From assembly GCA_009667805.1 (NCBI GenBank), contig CM019066.1:2790001-2854000 (forward strand): DNA of 64,000 nt, written 5' to 3'. The notes below the pieces were generated by a model that saw nothing but the letters and a program-made list of their open reading frames with translations, was not told the DNA's origin and ran no database searches. The DNA comes from Leptobrachium leishanense (lineage: Eukaryota > Chordata > Amphibia > Anura > Megophryidae). A program made the translations under genes and the position numbers. Positions 59,933-64,000 of this stretch are shown here, one piece after another. Every line of letters starts with the position of its first letter. Position 1 is the first letter of the stretch.

Positions 59933-61290
59933 TAGGCTTGTGCACCGATTTTTTTTTCGGTTCGATTCGGTTCGATTTGTTCTGATGTTTAAAATTTTCG
60001 ATTGTGTACATTTTTTTGGAATATCGACCATTTTTCGTATTTTCGGGTCACTTTGCTCGTTTTTTGTATCGACTTTTCGTGATTTCGGAAATTTTCTTTT
60101 TTTTCGGAACGTCTGTTCTCCTCGTTTCAAAGTGTCTAACTCTATTCGTTTTGATGTAAAGTACTATGGTTTACTTTTTTATACTTTATATATTTTTTTA
60201 TAATAAATTTTTGGTTTGTTTTTCGGATCCGATAATTCATTCTGTCGATACGATAATTCTGGCGATTCTATCGTGTTTTTTTTTTTATTAAATAAAGATC
60301 CTTTTTTTCTTATGAATATACATTTCACAACTTTATTTATTTAATCACATTAAAAAAATGGTATGAAAGCCAAGGAACAAAAAAAAAAGAACAAAACGAT
60401 TTAAAAAACGGTAAACTGACCCGAATGGTCTGATTTTAAAAATAAAAACCAGAACAAAAATGTTTTAAAACGGAAAAATAGTTGATCAAAATGATCTGAA
60501 ATGAAAAAAAATAATAAAATAAAATGATTTAAAACAGACAAAAATATAAATTAACCCTTTCGCTGCTGAGGCATTTCACGGCTTCCCTTCACGCCTGTGT
60601 GCGACACTGCGGTCTGCTGCTGAGCTAATTTTAACAGTTTCGCTCCTCTTGTTTAAACGCGTTTTGAAGCCTTCTTTTATAATATGACCCAGACATGTTA
60701 TATATCGTTCTTTCCGGCAGACTCGGCAGATGATTCATAATATATCATTATCATATGTATGCATCATGTCCTGTCTGTATATTATAACAAAAAATGCAAT
60801 AAAATTAGAATTTTCAATGTTTGTTTTACAAGGTGTAAAGTGTTTTTTTCACATTTTAACATGCGAGTGTTTGCGGTTATATTTTATGAGTTGCGTTTGT
60901 TAAAAAAAATTGAAAAGGGGACTTGTTATATTTTTTTGGGTGACAATTACACTATTTTTAACAAACGCACCCCATACAAAAATCCTTAGTGCAGCATCAT
61001 TGTTCACATTATAATTGAAATGGCAACAATATTGCTGCATTAACAAAACAAAACAAAAAACTGTATTTTTTTTTTTATTTAAATTTTTTAAATTTTTTAA
61101 CATTGTCATGTTTGGTATTGTTGGAAAGGCCATGCTCTGGTCGATCCAAAGATACCAAACATTAACCAACCGATAGCTGCCGCGGATCGGGAGATAGGGG
61201 TTCCAATGAACCCCCTATCTCCACCATTGGTCACAGTTAGGGGTTAACTCCAAAACTGACGTCATTGTGACGAGGTCTTGGGACTGTCAG
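59933..61290. mobile_element. TAGG-TTGTGCACC-ended element with shared module, copy 2
   Basis: Starts TAGGCTTGTGCACCGA and closely follows the 57910 element for about 330 bp, then carries GATCCTTTTTTTCTTATGAA, an A-rich stretch and the module starting TTAACCCTTTCGCTGCTGAG at 60552. The right border is not defined. Confidence 0.65.
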
Positions 61291-61900
61291 CAGCTGCTGT
61301 TCCCCCAGCTGTTGTCTTCCTGCAAAGACGTGACCATGTTGGCGGGCAGCGTCTTAGCAGGCAGTGGTGGGAGAGAGAGAGCTCATAGCTGGGAGGAGGT
61401 GTTGTGTGAAGATGCAAACAGGGACAAATAAACTAGACCTGAGCCGCACTAAGGATCTTTGGGTTGTGTCGGAGAAGACTTCACGCAGTGCTGCCATCAA
61501 TATTTTTTGATAAATTCTTGGTTATACAATGAATGTGACTGTGGACAAAAATCCGTGTTGTTGTGACATCGCCTAAGCTTAACAAAACCAGGCCACGTCG
61601 GTAATCAAATCTCAAGGCCGTACAACAAGTTTGTGTTAGTGTGTGACATTTTTTGGTCAGGCAGGAAGTGTAGAATGTGCAGTCACATTCATGGCCACAA
61701 ATATGTTGACAAATTTATGACAAAGGGTCCATAGAAATGTCAATACATTTATGTACATATAATTTTAACAGTGTGGAAACCAAGCAATACATATTAACTT
61801 ATTAAGTAAGGAAAAGCAACGCACACAAACAGGAAAATAGTGAAAAAATAGAAAATTTATTTACAACATATGAACGGGAATATATATATGAATAGGGAAG
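61291..61900. other. Unassigned; possible polyadenylation signal for the minus-strand gene
   Basis: AATAAA on the minus strand at 61856-61861, about 320 bp beyond the stop codon of the Myb-like gene, could end its transcript. Nothing else recognised. Confidence 0.4.
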
Positions 61901-61905
61901 GGAAC

Positions 61906-62180
61906 ATGCCAAGGATGGCAAACTGCCCAACAGTTACTGGCATTTGAGGAGATGTTGGAGCTGGTCCGCATCTTGGATTGCAAAGATTAGGATTGCTGTA
62001 TGGGCCCTTACGGCAGGAAGAATAACATCCGCAAGGATCGTATCCTTGAAAAGCTACGCACCACCATCCTGGAGCTGTTCGGGAAGGACCGGACGAAGGA
62101 CTATCTCCAAAAACGCTGGTCCAACCTCAAGGCACGCGAGCAGGAGCAGCTGAGGCACATTCTGGAGGAGGCTGCCACTG
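61906..62180 (+). pseudogene. Myb/SANT-like first-exon relic (Harbinger type)
   Basis: Plus-strand relic of the same DNA-binding protein as the minus-strand gene at the window edge. After an ATG at 61906 and a probable one-base shift it reads LAFEEMLELVRILD, an in-frame TAG, then GRKNNIRKDRILEKLRTTIL, ELFGKDRTKDYLQKRWSNLK and AREQEQLRHI. The KRWSxLK motif is typical of the Myb/SANT-like accessory proteins of PIF/Harbinger transposons. It ends within a few bases of the stop codon of the minus-strand gene, so the two are convergent and head into each other. Stop and shift make it non-functional. Confidence 0.75.
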
Positions 62181-62183
62181 GTC

Positions 62184-64000
62184 TCACTGCTGCTCCAGGA
62201 GGTCTGCGGCATTGTTTATGTGCTCCCGCAGTTCCTGGAGCAGTTCCTGTAGGGCGTTGATGGAGGTAGCTGCCAGGCGAAGCTCACCGATCGCCTCCCG
62301 TCGGCGTCTGGCTTCTCCTTCCATATATCCAATAAATGAAAGAAGGAAAATACAGTAAGTAAAGCAGGTTTCTATTTTTGACTGAAAGTCTTGAAAAAAT
62401 ATAACAGTAGTATATACCAGAGCTGGCGGCCTCCTGAGGCTCCGACTCCTCTGACTCCTCCCCCACCACCACCGTCAGCATATCCAGTGCTATATGTAAG
62501 AAATTAAAGAAATAAAAAATACAGTAAACAACAAAACTGATTTATTTTTGAACAAAAGTCGATGCAAAATACAACAGTAAAAAAAAAATAACCTGGACTG
62601 GCGGCCTCCTGCTGCACCGGCTCCCTCTCTCCAACTTCGCCATCCTCCTCTTCCTCCTGCTCCTCCTCCTGCTCCTCTTGTGCTATACATAAAAAAATTA
62701 AATTAAAATACAGTAAACAAAAAATGTTTCTGTTTTTGACCAAAAGTCGTTGCAAAATAAAACAGTATATACCAGCGCTGGTGGACGCCCGTGGCTCCTC
62801 CTCCTCCTCCACTGGGGCACTGGTCCCCGCCGGGGCAGATGCTGCTGCCTGTGCCTTCTTCTTCTGTCTTCTGCCAAATCCAAAATAACACGTAAATAAT
62901 GAAGACTGGAAAAAATGGTATATCTATACACTATATTGCCGAAAGTATTGCGACACCCCTCCACTACCCACTACCAGCTTGACACCACTACTCCCATCTC
63001 ATAGGTCTAAAGTCACAAAATATTTATTTATTTCCTCTGCACAGACATATATTACCGTTCATTTATATATTTTTTTCAGAAGTAAACATTACGTTTATTC
63101 AATAAAAACTATTATTTGTGTTGTGTGCGTACAAAGCGCATTGTGCTGACTGCTTTTATTTATTTTATAGAAGGCCTCAGCCTCAGTTTCACTTTCAGTT
63201 TCTGTGACTAAAACTGGATATTGCAGAAACAACAGAAATCCACCATTTTGTTTTGAAATTTGCATCTAAAGCGTTCAATAAACACACTGCTGCAGCAAAC
63301 TGAATCGCTGCGCTGCAACAATTCAGCAGCTGCTGAGGCTGTATTGAACGCAGCTCTGTTTGGATGCACTTTCAGAAGAACTACATGTCCCATCCTTCCA
63401 CTTAGCAGAGACGCAGAGATTTTATTGATGCGCAGGTGGGAGCCAATATTGGGCAAGCTGCGGGTCATCTCGTATGCATCACTCAATCACAACAACCCCC
63501 CCCAGCACACTACAGTACACACAGTGCCAAAAGAAATCCAGCATTGTAACTTCATCTACATACATCAAATGTCACAATTTTCACGAATACGTAAAATCAC
63601 AAAAAGTAACAGCTATGGCAAAAATGCATGTATGACGAGTCGTGAAAACGCAAAGCTATACACAATCACATTGCATGAAAAAAGGACTAGATAAATCAAC
63701 GTATTTCTGTGCACATTAGCACATGCAAGCACATTATTATTATTATACAGGATTTATATAGCGCCAACAGCGCTTTACAATATAACATGACACTTACGTT
63801 TCGCTATGACGCGGCGGATGTGTCTCAGCTGCTCCTGCTCGCACGCCTTCAGATCAGACCAGCGTTTCCTGAGCTGGTCCTTCGTCCTGTTCTTCCCAAA
63901 CAACTCCAAAATGGTGGTGCGTAGCTTGTCTAAGATACGATCCTTCCTAGCGTTAGACTTCCTGCGGTAAGGGCACTTACTGCAATCGTAATCCTTACGA
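62184..64000 (-). CDS. Myb/SANT-like DNA-binding protein gene, multi-exon, partial at the window edge
   Basis: Probably the accessory DNA-binding protein of a PIF/Harbinger transposon, or a host gene derived from one; no HARBI1-type transposase is visible. Proposed exons, minus strand: A 63798-64000 and beyond (RKDYDC, SNARKDRILDKLRTTILELF, GKNRTKDQLRKRWSDLKACE, QEQLRHIRR), donor GTAAGT; B 62773-62870; C 62593-62682 (acidic, QEEQEEEQEEEEDGEVGERE); D 62418-62489 (LDMLTVVVGEESEESEPQEA); E 62187-62317 plus stop at 62184-62186, a predicted coiled coil (TSINALQELLQELREHINNA). Junctions B/C, C/D and D/E are all phase 1 with GT and AG borders and join into one open frame. A ends in phase 1 but B needs phase 2, so an exon is missing or there is a one-base lesion. 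The acidic exons end alike (TSAG, EAASPG, EAASSG), suggesting exon duplication. Confidence 0.62.
62890..63732. other. Intron or promoter-like interval, unassigned
   Basis: Lies between proposed exons A and B. GAACTACATGTCCCATCC near 63379 resembles the interior of hAT MITEs. The open frames at 63208-63486 (minus) and 63260-63694 (plus) have no recognised motif. Confidence 0.35.
63733..63785 (-). mobile_element. L2-like 3' tail in the first intron of the Myb-like gene
   Basis: On the minus strand ATTGTAAAGCGCTGTTGGCG then CTATATAAATCC and TAATAATAATAAT, the tail seen after the L2 relic at 46.5-46.6 kb, beginning only about 13 bp after the proposed splice donor. Confidence 0.75.

Overview
This window looks like repeat-dominated, non-coding DNA from a vertebrate with a large genome, most likely an amphibian (probably a frog). 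I infer this from the mix of elements: Tc1-type transposons with long terminal repeats, CR1 and L2 LINE relics, hAT, PIF/Harbinger-like and TTAA-site (piggyBac-like) non-autonomous elements, a solo LTR, and many minisatellites. I found no exon that I can assign to a conventional host gene. All recognisable coding sequence belongs to mobile elements. The species cannot be fixed from the sequence alone.

Layout. 0-8.3 kb: a PIF/Harbinger-type MITE touching a 39-bp minisatellite, then small hAT, 3-bp-TSD and fold-back elements. 8.4-11.5 kb: a 3.1-kb hAT-like element filled with a GC-rich minisatellite, inserted in an older SINE-like repeat. 12.5-18.1 kb: TTAA-site elements, an L2 relic, a mariner-like relic with an inverted 3' end and a 27-bp minisatellite. 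19-22.6 kb: nested elements (hAT in MITE; MITE in a CAGGG element in hAT). 23-27.7 kb: two adjacent Tc1 transposons, one nearly intact, the other split by a hAT-like insertion. 28.2-29.4 kb: another hAT carrying a minisatellite. 30-36 kb: fold-backs, a CR1 fragment, and a minisatellite followed by a cluster of hairpins. 36-42.7 kb: hAT-like and Harbinger-type elements. 44.5-46.9 kb: a solo LTR, then a local repeat holding an L2 that holds a CR1. 47.7-51 kb: a large fold-back, the SINE-like repeat, and a 5'-truncated CR1 with a reverse transcriptase. 52.5-57.8 kb: 21-bp and 108-bp tandem arrays and more DNA elements. 57.9-64 kb: TTCG-rich element pieces and, at the right edge, a multi-exon Myb/SANT-like gene of Harbinger type on the minus strand.

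How the parts relate. The window is best read as layers of insertion. Many insertions can be proved from the window itself: target-site duplications of 8 bp (hAT-like), TTA/TAA (Harbinger-like), TTAA, TA (Tc1) and 5 bp (LTR), and in two cases an uninterrupted paralogue of the target elsewhere in the window. The most unusual theme is that several hAT-type elements carry internal minisatellites, and that the monomers of at least four arrays share a core resembling GAGCTGGGGCA-ATCCAT. A second theme is that elements with different terminal repeats share the same internal modules. Element classes are inferred from termini, duplications and remembered family traits; no database was searched.
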